Source: JAXDBV01 sp034678415 (GTDB lineage Bacteria > Bacteroidota > Bacteroidia > Bacteroidales > VadinHA17). Taken from it: a stretch of DNA of 23,978 bases. A model generated the notes under the pieces. That model did not search any database. It saw only the letters and a list, made by a program, of their open reading frames with translations, and was not told where the DNA came from. Each line of letters starts with the position of its first letter. The first letter of the stretch is position 1. Positions 7,629 through 15,713 of this stretch are shown one piece after another. The position numbers and the translations under genes were made by a program. The stretch spans positions 1 to 23,978 of the forward strand of contig JAXDBV010000022.1 in assembly GCA_034678415.1 (NCBI GenBank). The letters are read 5' to 3'.

Positions 7629-9269
7629 TTAGTACATTCCTCCTCCCATACCGCCCATTCCTCCGCCACCGCCCATCGGTGGTTTTTCTTCTTCAAGTTC
7701 CACGATAGCACATTCCGTGGTAAGGAACATACTGGCGATGGAAGCGGCGTTCTCCAGCGCGATTCTTGCCACCTTGGTGGGATCAATCACTCCCGCTTCG
7801 TAAAGGTTCTCATACTTATCTGTGGCAGCATTATAGCCGTAGTCCCCTTTGCCTTCCTTCACTTTCTGAACAACAATGGATCCCTCCACGCCGGCATTTT
7901 CGGCGATCTGGCGGATGGGTTCCTCCAGCGACCTCTTGATGATATCAATACCTGTATTTTCATCATCATTGGCTCCTTTCAGCTTTTCCAGCAAGGGAAT
8001 AGCTCTGAGATATGCGACGCCTCCTCCGGGGATAATACCTTCTTCAACTGCCGCGCGTGTGGCGTGAAGCGCGTCATCCACCCTGGCTTTCTTCTCTTTC
8101 ATTTCAACCTCGGAGGCTGCTCCTATGTAAAGAACGGCTACTCCACCTGACAGCTTGGCAAGCCTTTCCTGGAGCTTTTCCTTGTCATAATCGGACGTGG
8201 TAACCTCGATCTGTTTTTTTATCTGGGCTATACGGCCTTTGATAGAGGCAGGATCGCCCGCACCGTTCACGATAGTGGTGTTTTCCTTATCGATGGTGAT
8301 CTTCTCAGCCTCGCCCAGCATGTCAATGGTGGTGCCGTCAAGCTTGAGCCCTTTTTCTTCCGAGATCACTGTCCCTCCGGTAAGGACGGCAATATCTTCC
8401 AGCATCTCTTTCCGGCGGTCGCCAAACCCGGGGGCTTTTACGGCGGCTATTTTCAACGAACCGCGGAGCTTGTTCACTACCAGGGTGGCCAGGGCTTCCC
8501 CGTCAACATCCTCGGCAATAATCAGTAACGAACGGCCTGCCTGTGATATGTTTTCCAGGATGGGCAGCACATCCTTCATGGTCGATATCTTCTTGTCATG
8601 CAGCAGAATATAGGGACGCTCGAGAACGGCTTCCATCTTCTCCGGATCAGTTACGAAATAAGCGGAGATATACCCGCGGTCAAACTGCATCCCTTCCACC
8701 ACTTCAACGGTCGTTTCCGTGGTCTTGGCCTCTTCCACAGTGATCACCCCTTCCTTCTTCACCTTATTCATGGCCTCGGCAATGAGCTTCCCTATTCCGA
8801 TATCATTGTTGGCTGAGATGCGGGCTACCTGCTCAATCTTTTCATTATCCTCCCCGATGACCCGGGTCTGGTTCTTCAGCGACTCAATCACCTTGACTAC
8901 CGCCTTGTCAATACCTCTTTTAATATCCATAGGATTAGCACCCGCCGTCACGTTCTTCAGGCCAACAGTAATGATAGACTGAGCCAGCAAGGTAGCGGTA
9001 GTGGTACCATCTCCCGCATTGTCGGCCGTTTTTGAGGCTACCTCCCGGATCATCTGGGCGCCCATGTTCTCGAACTTATCGGTAAGTTCAATTTCCTTTG
9101 CAACGGTAACACCATCCTTGGAAACCTGTGGTGCCCCGAATTTCTTTTCAATAACAACATTCCTCCCTTTCGGTCCCAACGTCACTTTCACGGCATTAGC
9201 CATGGCATCAACACCCTTTTTCAGAAGATCGCGGGCTTCAATGTTGTATTTTATATCCTTTCCTGCCAT
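7629..9269 (-). CDS. groEL: Chaperonin GroEL (Hsp60), large subunit
   Basis: A 546-residue full-length group I chaperonin that forms the double seven-membered ring and folds proteins in the cytoplasm with ATP and GroES. The nucleotide-binding landmarks are intact: TLGPKGRNVV at 30-39, D52, and the phosphate loop DGTTT at 87-91. The conserved GGGVAYLRA segment and the equatorial D-P-T-K-V-A-R-I-ALENAASIA region near the C-terminus are present. The tail is a short GGM-rich repeat ending in GGGMY. It lies 32 bases downstream of groES on the same strand and ends at a strong terminator. No CIRCE (HrcA) inverted repeat was seen upstream of the operon. The stop is TAA. Confidence 0.99.
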   Translation of the reverse strand: MAGKDIKYNIEARDLLKKGVDAMANAVKVTLGPKGRNVVIEKKFGAPQVSKDGVTVAKEIELTDKFENMGAQMIREVASKTADNAGDGTTTATLLAQSIITVGLKNVTAGANPMDIKRGIDKAVVKVIESLKNQTRVIGEDNEKIEQVARISANNDIGIGKLIAEAMNKVKKEGVITVEEAKTTETTVEVVEGMQFDRGYISAYFVTDPEKMEAVLERPYILLHDKKISTMKDVLPILENISQAGRSLLIIAEDVDGEALATLVVNKLRGSLKIAAVKAPGFGDRRKEMLEDIAVLTGGTVISEEKGLKLDGTTIDMLGEAEKITIDKENTTIVNGAGDPASIKGRIAQIKKQIEVTTSDYDKEKLQERLAKLSGGVAVLYIGAASEVEMKEKKARVDDALHATRAAVEEGIIPGGGVAYLRAIPLLEKLKGANDDENTGIDIIKRSLEEPIRQIAENAGVEGSIVVQKVKEGKGDYGYNAATDKYENLYEAGVIDPTKVARIALENAASIASMFLTTECAIVELEEEKPPMGGGGGMGGMGGGMY

Positions 9270-9301
9270 AACAATAGGTTTTAAAATTTTGTGGTTAGTG
9301 A

Positions 9302-9580
9302 TTAAATGATTGCTAAAATGTCAGATTGACGCATAATAAGAAAATCTTTTCCGTCAACATTGATCTCTGTACCGGAATATTTGCCATACAGCACCAGATC
9401 GCCCTCCTTGACTTCAATCTTTTCATCCTTGGTACCCGGACCAACGGCAATGACTTTTCCTCTCTGCGGTTTTTCTTTTGCTGAATCGGGGATGATGATC
9501 CCGCCTGCAGTCTTGGTTTCGGCTTCCTGCGGTTCAACCAGAACCCTGTCAGCCAACGGTTTGATTTTTGTTTTTGTCAT
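9302..9580 (-). CDS. groES: Co-chaperonin GroES (Hsp10)
   Basis: A 92-residue co-chaperonin that caps the GroEL ring. The protein begins MTKTKIKPLADRVLVEP. The mobile loop is EAETKTAGGIIIPDSAKEKP at about 19-38, and the barrel includes GKVIAVGPGT and the closing GKDFLIMRQSDILAII. The frame is open further upstream to 9694, but the added 38 residues have no counterpart in the family, so the ATG at 9580 is the start. It is the promoter-proximal gene of the groES-groEL unit, separated by 264 bases from secG and by the terminator near 9780 from the upstream operon. Confidence 0.98.
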   Translation of the reverse strand: MTKTKIKPLADRVLVEPQEAETKTAGGIIIPDSAKEKPQRGKVIAVGPGTKDEKIEVKEGDLVLYGKYSGTEINVDGKDFLIMRQSDILAII

Positions 9581-9744
9581 ATCATCAGATTTTAAGGTTA
9601 TTGAATCGTCCGTCAATTCGTATGCCCCTCTTTCATATTCCATGCCAAAGACAAAATAGACCCTCTCCGGAAGGCGAATGGGACAAAATATCACCGGAGG
9701 TTCATGAATTACAGAAACCTAAAATTGTTTGAAAATGGTAAAAT

Positions 9745-9757
9745 GTTGATAATCAAC
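9745..9757. repeat. 13-bp palindrome GTTGAT-A-ATCAAC upstream of groES
   Basis: Two perfect six-base arms around a single A, located between the secG terminator and the groES start (about 165 bases before the ATG). It could be an operator for the chaperonin operon, since no CIRCE element is present. A weak -7-like box, TAGGTTTC, lies just downstream on the minus strand at 9721-9714. Confidence 0.3.
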
Positions 9758-9776
9758 TAAGTGTAAAATGTGACAA

Positions 9777-9810
9777 CAAAAAAAATGTCAGACATTCTGA
9801 CAGTCTGACA
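9777..9810 (-). terminator. Intrinsic terminator after secG
   Basis: On the minus strand TGTCAGAC and GTCTGACA form an eight-pair stem with a nine-base loop, followed by an eight-base T run (complement of the A run at 9778-9785). It closes the sigma-54 regulator - lptE - TPR-like - secG operon and insulates groES. Confidence 0.85.
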
Positions 9811-9844
9811 CTGGTATTGATCTTTCAGCAAGGTCCGGTATCCG

Positions 9845-10183
9845 TTATTCTTCCTTTGTGGTTCCACTCTGCGGCTGTGTGGCGGGAAAACTCGGAATAG
9901 CGTTGGGATCCACTGTATTGTCGATCTGCTCCTGTATCCTCGACTGAACAGCCCCTCTCTCCCTCGGTATGGTAATGCTTGCAAGAAGACACAATACCAG
10001 CAATGCCACAGCCAGCGTCCAGGTTGATTTTTCAAGAAAATCGGCAGTTTTCCTCACCCCCATGATCTGGTTCGAAGCCTGGAAATTGGCAGCCAGTCCA
10101 CCGCCCTTGGAGTTCTGAACCAGTACTATCATGATTAGCAGTATCGCTGCAACCACAATCAGTATCAAAAATATGGTATACAT
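9845..10183 (-). CDS. secG: Preprotein translocase subunit SecG
   Basis: A 112-residue SecG, the small non-essential partner of SecYE that helps SecA-driven export across the inner membrane. It has the typical two membrane segments, about residues 3-21 and 54-71. Between them is the conserved loop LVQNSKGGGLAANFQ followed by MGVRKTADFLEKSTW. A hydrophilic tail rich in Q, P and T follows. The start codon is one base downstream of the stop of the preceding gene, which implies translational coupling in one operon. A strong terminator follows the stop. Confidence 0.95.
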   Translation of the reverse strand: MYTIFLILIVVAAILLIMIVLVQNSKGGGLAANFQASNQIMGVRKTADFLEKSTWTLAVALLVLCLLASITIPRERGAVQSRIQEQIDNTVDPNAIPSFPATQPQSGTTKEE

Positions 10184-10184
10184 T

Positions 10185-11519
10185 TCACCCTGACTTTTTA
10201 TTGATTAATTCGTTAATTTTCTGTATTTGAGTCGCAAAGTAACTACTTTTTTCCGGAAATTTCAAACTTAATTTTTCGTATGCAAAGACTGCTTTCGAAT
10301 AGTATCCCTGGCTGATATATATCTTTGCCAGCGTATCGGTGAGGAATTCATCGTTTTCCACCACGCTGTCGGCGGCTAGATCCTTGTACGATGGGATATC
10401 CGATGGTTTCTGTCGGGGAGTGATCCTGGGATTTACCTGGATGAATTCATCGATCAGTTTATCCTGTTCGCTAGCTGCTGTCTTTGTTGCCGATGAGTTG
10501 ACCCCGGGTCTGTATAGGTGGTTGAACCATTCGCCAAAGGAGTATTTTCCGTAGGACGGTTCATTCAACGGATCCGTTTTTTTTTGCACGGGAGGTTCTT
10601 TTTCGGTATGTTCAACACTCTCCCGGGGGGCTATGGTGGTATTCTCATCGGTACTGTCGGCTGTGGGAGTATCCATGCGGTGGTCCAGTTCCAGCAGATC
10701 GTCCGGCAGCCCGGGAGCCGGCGTTTCCTGTTCTCCGCTCTTTTCCTCCCCGGCCGCGTTCACCACTTCTTCGTGTGAATCATCAATATCCAGCAGGTCG
10801 ATGCGTTGGTTCTCATCCGGCATGGTGCTGCGGGCGGGTGTTTCAGCTGCGGGAGGCTCATCAGGGATGCTGGCCGTCGCAGAGGATTCCTTATTCATCC
10901 TTACCTCACGGACTTCCCTCAGGATACGGTCGGCAATGGTCTCTTCCTCCGGTGTCCCGGTCATCGGTTCTGGTGGCTGTGCCTGCCCGGCCACCTGGGC
11001 TTTCTTTATCTCCTCCAGTCTTTTCAGCACCTGGTCGGCCAGGGATTCCTTCGTCTCTTTCTGTATTTCACCCTCTGCCGTTTCCTTGGTTGTTTCGGGT
11101 GGCCCATCCTTTTGTTCTGTCGGTTCAGGCAGCGGCCCGGCAACTGCCTCCTCCGCAACGGCGGGCTGTGCGGAAGAGCCATCATCCGTGGCCGGTGGTT
11201 CATCCGCCAACGGCTCCGAGAGATCCTCAGCAGGGATGGCTGTCAGTACTGGCCCGGCTTCTTCCCGGGGCAGAGAAGACCCCAGTGGCCTGTTATGTAA
11301 CAAACTGAATAATACCCTCCTGTTTGTTATAAAGGCGGTGCTGTACCTGAGCTGATTGTCATACCGTATGCTCTCCACATTATGGAGATTCTTCAGGAGA
11401 AGCAGATGGGCGGTCTGGAAATACGGGTATTCCTTTACCATGTCGGTCAGATCGGAGATACTCGATTGGCCAAGCTCTCCCGGGTGGCGGATGCATTCGT
11501 TGAATTGTTCCCGGTTCAT
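10185..11519 (-). CDS. Acidic TPR-like protein between lptE and secG (conserved hypothetical)
   Basis: A 444-residue protein in three parts. Residues 1-80 are helical (NECIRHPGELGQSSISDLTDMVKEYPYFQ split over two helices). Residues about 80-330 are low-complexity and rich in E, P, T, A and S, probably disordered. The last ~110 residues contain a WFNHLYRPG element, then LIDEFIQVNPRI, then TPR-like helices with LAKIYISQGYYSKAVFAYEKLSLKFPEKS. No signal peptide or membrane segment is visible, so it is probably cytoplasmic. Its place between an LPS-assembly lipoprotein and a translocase subunit, with spacings of 15 and 1 bases, suggests an envelope-related scaffold role. That role is inference only. 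I recall this arrangement from Bacteroidales but cannot verify it here. Confidence 0.85.
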   Translation of the reverse strand: MNREQFNECIRHPGELGQSSISDLTDMVKEYPYFQTAHLLLLKNLHNVESIRYDNQLRYSTAFITNRRVLFSLLHNRPLGSSLPREEAGPVLTAIPAEDLSEPLADEPPATDDGSSAQPAVAEEAVAGPLPEPTEQKDGPPETTKETAEGEIQKETKESLADQVLKRLEEIKKAQVAGQAQPPEPMTGTPEEETIADRILREVREVRMNKESSATASIPDEPPAAETPARSTMPDENQRIDLLDIDDSHEEVVNAAGEEKSGEQETPAPGLPDDLLELDHRMDTPTADSTDENTTIAPRESVEHTEKEPPVQKKTDPLNEPSYGKYSFGEWFNHLYRPGVNSSATKTAASEQDKLIDEFIQVNPRITPRQKPSDIPSYKDLAADSVVENDEFLTDTLAKIYISQGYYSKAVFAYEKLSLKFPEKSSYFATQIQKINELINKKSG

Positions 11520-11534
11520 GGTTTTTTCATGTTA

Positions 11535-12059
11535 TTACCAGTTCACAAATGCCCTGTTAAAGATATCTTCCGTGAGCTGTTCAACAATTTCTTTAATAAG
11601 ATTGCCTTCCACCTCACTCAGGCTCTGTGAGCTGCTGTATTCGGCGTAGCGCGAGAAGCTGGTGTCAAAATTCTGCTCAGTATCGATGGAGTTGGTGTAT
11701 TTTATCCTCACGGTGATGGTGAGCCGGTTCAGTGCTGCAGCTTCATTGCCTGTGATAGCAACGGGCTGTGTGCTGTAATCGGTTATCTCCCCGGAGAAAT
11801 CCACATCCCCCAGCTCATTGACAAACGTCAGCCGGGTTTGTGACTTGAACCGGTCCTTAAGAGCATCGGTGAAGTCCTGGCTCAGGGTTGGCTGAATAAT
11901 ATCGGCCATATTAGGGAAATACTGCACAGAAATGGTCTTTATATCGGGCGAGATGGATGCTCCCGTGAAGGAGTAATTTATCTTGCACCCGTAGGTCAAC
12001 ACCATCGTTAACAAGACCGTGATCCATACAGCCGGTCCCCGTGTATCCTTCCGTCTCAT
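11535..12059 (-). CDS. lptE: LPS-assembly lipoprotein LptE
   Basis: A 174-residue outer-membrane lipoprotein of the LptE family. In the Lpt pathway LptE plugs and helps assemble the LptD beta-barrel that inserts LPS into the outer leaflet. The N-terminus is basic then hydrophobic, ending LTYGC with the likely lipidated Cys at 25. Next comes YSFTGASISPDIKTISVQYF, a hallmark of Bacteroidota LptE, and a later TVRIKYTNS strand and a long C-terminal helix. The lipobox is loose, as is common in this phylum. It starts nine bases after the sigma-54 regulator stop, and the TPR-like gene follows after 15 bases. Confidence 0.9.
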   Translation of the reverse strand: MRRKDTRGPAVWITVLLTMVLTYGCKINYSFTGASISPDIKTISVQYFPNMADIIQPTLSQDFTDALKDRFKSQTRLTFVNELGDVDFSGEITDYSTQPVAITGNEAAALNRLTITVRIKYTNSIDTEQNFDTSFSRYAEYSSSQSLSEVEGNLIKEIVEQLTEDIFNRAFVNW

Positions 12060-12068
12060 GATGACTGC

Positions 12069-13298
12069 CTATTCAATGTTGTATTCCTTGATCTTCCGGT
12101 ATAATGTGCGCTCCGAGATGCCCAGCTCATGTGCCGCATGCTTCCTCTTGCCATGATGCTTCTCAAGGGCCTTCCTGATCAGCTCGATCTCCTTGTCCTC
12201 CAGCGACAGGCTTTCTTCCAGTATCTCTTCGGTATCCTGTATGTCGTCCATCTCTTTTCTCTGCAGGTCATACTGCTGGCGGCCTTCCTGTCTCTTGTCG
12301 CCAATGTCGCCGTAGATCTTCTGCACAAGATCGGCCTTCGCCCCTTCCGTTTCGTCACTCCCTCCCTCTTTCCTTAACATCTCGAGGACGAGCTTTTTCA
12401 TGTCGGTCATATCGTTCTTCAGATCGAACAGGATCTTGTACAGGATCTCCCTTTCGGAGGAAAAGGTTCTCTGATCCACCGGCTGTGGAATCACGGCAGG
12501 TAGTTTAATACCCTGGTAATCAGGAATATATTCCTTCAGCTTGTCTGCATGGATAATCCGGTTTTGCTCAATCACCGAGATCTGTTCAGTAATATTCTTC
12601 AGCTGGCGTATATTTCCCGGCCAGTTGTAGTTCAGCAAAACCGTTTTTGCATCTTCCGTCAGGCTGATGGGAGGCATTCTGTACTTTTCTGCAAAATCAT
12701 TGGCAAATTTCCTGAACAGAAGAAGGATATCTTCTCCCCTCTCCTTCAGGGGAGGTATATAAATAGGAACCGTATTGAGACGGTAGTAAAGATCTTCCCT
12801 GAACTTATCGTTCATGATGGCATGGGTGATATCGGTATTGGTTGCGGCGATTACCCTCACGTTGGTTTTTTGCACTTTTGATGAACCCACCTTTATGAAT
12901 TCGCCCGTTTCAAGCACGCGGAGGAGGCGTACCTGTGTGGCGAGGGGAAGATCAGCCACCTCATCGAGGAAGATGGTTCCCCCGTTAGCCACATCAAAAT
13001 AACCCCTGCGGCTGTCGGTAGCTCCCGTGAATGCCCCCTTTTCATGTCCGAACAGCTCGGAATCAATGGTACCTTCCGGTATGGCTCCGCAGTTTACCGC
13101 TATATATTGCCCGTGCTTCCGGCTACTGAACTGATGAATGATCTTGGGAAACACCTCCTTGCCCGTACCACTCTCACCGGTGATCAGCACCGAAAGATCC
13201 GTGGGAGCCACCTGTATGGCATGGTCAATAGCCCTGTGAAGGCCTATATAATTCCCAATAATCCCGAACCGCTGCTTTATCTGTTGTATGTCCATCAT
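12069..13298 (-). CDS. Sigma-54-dependent transcriptional activator without receiver domain
   Basis: A 409-residue bacterial enhancer-binding protein. The AAA+ domain occupies about 15-260. Walker A is GESGTGKE at 41-48, the sigma-54 contact loop GAFTGA is at 88-93, and Walker B is TIFLDE at 108-113. The REDLYYRLN and NWPGNIRQLKN motifs follow. A charged linker of about 90 residues leads to a Fis-type helix-turn-helix (AAHELGISERTLYRKIKEY) at the C-terminus. There is no N-terminal receiver, GAF or PAS domain; the AAA+ fold starts almost at once. Activity is therefore probably set by partner proteins or expression level. It is the first gene of the lptE-secG operon and ends with TAG nine bases before lptE. 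Confidence 0.95.
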   Translation of the reverse strand: MMDIQQIKQRFGIIGNYIGLHRAIDHAIQVAPTDLSVLITGESGTGKEVFPKIIHQFSSRKHGQYIAVNCGAIPEGTIDSELFGHEKGAFTGATDSRRGYFDVANGGTIFLDEVADLPLATQVRLLRVLETGEFIKVGSSKVQKTNVRVIAATNTDITHAIMNDKFREDLYYRLNTVPIYIPPLKERGEDILLLFRKFANDFAEKYRMPPISLTEDAKTVLLNYNWPGNIRQLKNITEQISVIEQNRIIHADKLKEYIPDYQGIKLPAVIPQPVDQRTFSSEREILYKILFDLKNDMTDMKKLVLEMLRKEGGSDETEGAKADLVQKIYGDIGDKRQEGRQQYDLQRKEMDDIQDTEEILEESLSLEDKEIELIRKALEKHHGKRKHAAHELGISERTLYRKIKEYNIE

Positions 13299-13544
13299 TT
13301 GTATGCCAAAACCCGGCTATATCCCGGGTATTGAATCCCGTGCAAAGGTAAGGATTTTCATGAAAAAAAATGACAATTTTGCATGAATGATACACTAAAC
13401 CTGTTTAATTGTCAGTGATTTGCGGTTTCCTGCCTCAGGTCAACGAGGGGCAGAAAGTACATGAATCTCCTGCCAGGCACTTTTTTCTTCTTATCATCGG
13501 GAACTTCTTCATAAAAAGATCCTTATTTTGTAGAAAAAAGTATC
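13299..13544. other. Divergent spacer between the sigma-54 regulator and kdsB
   Basis: This spacer must hold promoters for both directions. A minus-strand TACCTTTG box at 13350-13343 is an exact TAnnTTTG match 45 bases before the regulator ATG; the nearest ATTG lies 23 bases upstream, slightly too far. No clear plus-strand box for kdsB was found, only a TTATTTTG near 13523. There is no classical -24/-12 GG-GC pair that I can identify. Confidence 0.4.
13343..13350 (-). promoter_or_regulatory. Candidate -7 box (TACCTTTG) of the regulator-lptE-secG operon
   Basis: Exact TAnnTTTG match on the minus strand, 45 bases upstream of the operon's first start codon. Confidence 0.4.
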
Positions 13545-14297
13545 ATGTCCGAATACTTAGGAATTATTCCTGCCCGGTTTGCCTCCAGCCGTTTTCCCGG
13601 TAAGCCGCTGGCGGATATTGGGGGTAAGCCCATGATCCGACGTGTATATGAGCGGGCTGTAATGGCTCTGGATCCCGTGTATGTAGCCACCGATGATCAG
13701 AGGATTGCCGATGCAGTGTATTCATTTGGAGGGCGGGTAGTAATGACTTCCTCCCGTCACGGGTCGGGTACTGAGCGTTGTGCCGAGGCTGCCGCCACAA
13801 TTGCAGGGCTGGAGAACAGAACCTTTGATGTGATCATCAATATCCAGGGCGATGAGCCCTTTATCAGGCCGGAACAGATCCGGAACCTCATGTCGTGTTT
13901 TGATACCGGTGATACCATGATTGCCACTCTGGTGCGCAGGGCGAAGAGTGAGGATGAAATTCATAATCCCAACCAGCCGAAGGTGGTTGTGGATAAGCGC
14001 GGGGAAGCCCTGTACTTCAGCCGTTCTCCCATTCCTTACCTCAGGAATACCGACCGGGCCGGGTGGCATGATGCGTTTGAATTCCTGATCCATGTGGGCA
14101 TGTATGGATACCGTGAGGATGTCCTCCGTGCGATTACCCGCCTGGTTCCGGGAAACCTTGAAAGAGCTGAATCGCTTGAGCAGCTCCGCTGGCTTGAGAA
14201 CGGTTACAGGATCAAAACAGCCCTTACGCCCTATGAGACCCTGGCGGTGGATACCCCGGAAGATATGGAAAGACTGAGGGCCGCCGGCCTTGTATGA
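13545..14297 (+). CDS. kdsB: 3-deoxy-manno-octulosonate cytidylyltransferase (CMP-Kdo synthetase)
   Basis: A 250-residue cytoplasmic enzyme that activates Kdo with CTP to CMP-Kdo for LPS inner-core synthesis. The N-terminal nucleotide-binding signature IIPARFASSRFPGKPLADIGGKPMI is recognisable in two blocks. It is followed by VATDDQRI, the conserved TSSRHGSGTERC, IINIQGDEPFI with the metal-binding Asp, YFSRSPIPY, and HVGMYGYR. The length fits the family. The gene abuts the convergent photolyase with no base between the two stop codons. Together with lptE it shows an LPS-bearing outer membrane. Confidence 0.97.
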   Translation: MSEYLGIIPARFASSRFPGKPLADIGGKPMIRRVYERAVMALDPVYVATDDQRIADAVYSFGGRVVMTSSRHGSGTERCAEAAATIAGLENRTFDVIINIQGDEPFIRPEQIRNLMSCFDTGDTMIATLVRRAKSEDEIHNPNQPKVVVDKRGEALYFSRSPIPYLRNTDRAGWHDAFEFLIHVGMYGYREDVLRAITRLVPGNLERAESLEQLRWLENGYRIKTALTPYETLAVDTPEDMERLRAAGLV

Positions 14298-15650
14298 TCA
14301 CGAATGTTTCTTGCCATTTCGGGCAACCCGTCGCCCGCTTTTCCCGTATAATAATATAGCCCTTTTGTATTCTTCGATGGCCCTCGCACGGGCAAAGGCA
14401 TGATCGACAAGAGGGATGACCTGCCTCCTCTTTTTTTCCCCTTCCGGCACCCATCTCTTGATGTATTCGTGTTGAGGATCAAATCGTTTCACCTGCAACG
14501 CCGGGTTGAATATCCTGAACCAGGGCACGGCGTCGCAGCCGCTGGAAGCGGCCCACTGCCATCCGCCATTGTTGGCTGACAGGTCGAAATCGAGCAGCTT
14601 GTCGGCAAACCATGCCTCTCCCCAGCGCCAGTCGACCAGTAAATGCTTTACCAGGAAGCTGGCTGTGATCATGCGTACACGGTTGTGCATGAATCCTGTA
14701 TCAGCCAGTTCGCGCATGCCTGCATCCACCAGCGGATAACCGGTATTCCCTTCACACCATGCTTGAAATTCCTTTTCATCATTCCTCCAGCGGATCTCGT
14801 CGTATGCCGGTTTAAAGGCATCGTTTTCCACCCGGGGGTGGTGCCAGAGGATCATCTTGTAAAACTCCCTCCAGATAAGCTCGTTCAAAAAGGTCTCGTT
14901 CAGCCTTAACGCCGCACGGACTAGTTCACGTATGCTCACCGTGCCGAAACGAAGATGCAGGCTCAGCCGTGTCGTGCCTTCCAGAGCCGGGTAATCCCTC
15001 GTCAGATGGTAATTGCGTATCAGCGACTCATCGATCCCCTGCGGAGGAAACCGCACCGCCTTCTTCAGGAATCCCGGATCTTTCAACAAATTGTCAGGAA
15101 ACGGAGGGGTTTTGAGAAAATGCTGACCCATCGCCGAAGGGTTGTACGACCGGCAATGGACATCGTTTAACAGTGATCTCCACTTCTTCATGTAAGGAGT
15201 GAAAACGGTATAGGCCGTTCCATCGTCCTTCATGACATCGTTCTTTGAGAAGATCACCTGGTCCTTGAACAGCTCAAACCGTATACCTGCAGGCTGCAGA
15301 AGTTTATGTATCTTCTCATCCCTGTCACGGGCATAGGGCTCATAATCTTCATTGGCATACACAGCCTCAACGGTAAAAGAAGATAAGAGGTGACGTATAG
15401 CCTCCGCGGGAGTGCCATGAAACAGGAACAATGAGCTACCTCTTGCCTCCAGTTCCTTTTTCAGCTTCTTCACCTCCCGTTGAATAAAAATGATCCGTGC
15501 ATCCTGTTTGTCCCGGAGCTGGCGCAGGATGTTCCAGTCAAAGATGAAAACAGGCAGCACCCTGGGATGATGTTTCAGTGCGTGAAAAAGAGCGGTATTG
15601 TCGTTCAGACGTAAATCCCTTCTGAACCAGAACAGGGCTACCTTTTCCAT
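14298..15650 (-). CDS. phrB: Deoxyribodipyrimidine photolyase (class I CPD type)
   Basis: A 450-residue light-dependent DNA repair flavoprotein that splits cyclobutane pyrimidine dimers. The N-terminal antenna domain begins with LFWFRRDLRLNDNTAL. The C-terminal FAD domain has WREFYKMILWHHPR, GYPLVDAGMREL, TGFMHNRVRMI and FDLSANNGGWQWAASSGCDA, a near-textbook match to the photolyase signature with N, W and H residues of the substrate and FAD pocket. The C-terminus is short and basic, without a cryptochrome extension. It lies 63 bases downstream of the DUF1295 gene on the same strand and may be cotranscribed. A MerR/B12 regulator lies divergent at the head of this cluster, consistent with light control. 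Confidence 0.96.
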   Translation of the reverse strand: MEKVALFWFRRDLRLNDNTALFHALKHHPRVLPVFIFDWNILRQLRDKQDARIIFIQREVKKLKKELEARGSSLFLFHGTPAEAIRHLLSSFTVEAVYANEDYEPYARDRDEKIHKLLQPAGIRFELFKDQVIFSKNDVMKDDGTAYTVFTPYMKKWRSLLNDVHCRSYNPSAMGQHFLKTPPFPDNLLKDPGFLKKAVRFPPQGIDESLIRNYHLTRDYPALEGTTRLSLHLRFGTVSIRELVRAALRLNETFLNELIWREFYKMILWHHPRVENDAFKPAYDEIRWRNDEKEFQAWCEGNTGYPLVDAGMRELADTGFMHNRVRMITASFLVKHLLVDWRWGEAWFADKLLDFDLSANNGGWQWAASSGCDAVPWFRIFNPALQVKRFDPQHEYIKRWVPEGEKKRRQVIPLVDHAFARARAIEEYKRAILLYGKSGRRVARNGKKHS

Positions 15651-15713
15651 CGTATTACCGGTGTTGAGATGTCGGGCGAATCATCGGGAAGAAGAGATTG
15701 CACCGTTTGTTCT

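Noticed and set aside
9581..9694. Longer GroES starting at 9694
   Set aside because: The extra 38 residues have no counterpart in GroES proteins, and the fold begins at the ATG at 9580.
9581..9844. CIRCE/HrcA operator before groES
   Set aside because: No TTAGCACTC-N9-GAGTGCTAA-like repeat is present on either strand.
10633..11355. Long plus-strand open frame opposite the TPR-like gene
   Set aside because: Its Ser/Gly/Val-rich translation is the antisense of the low-complexity E/P/T-rich region, and the minus-strand gene is supported by operon spacing and conserved ends.
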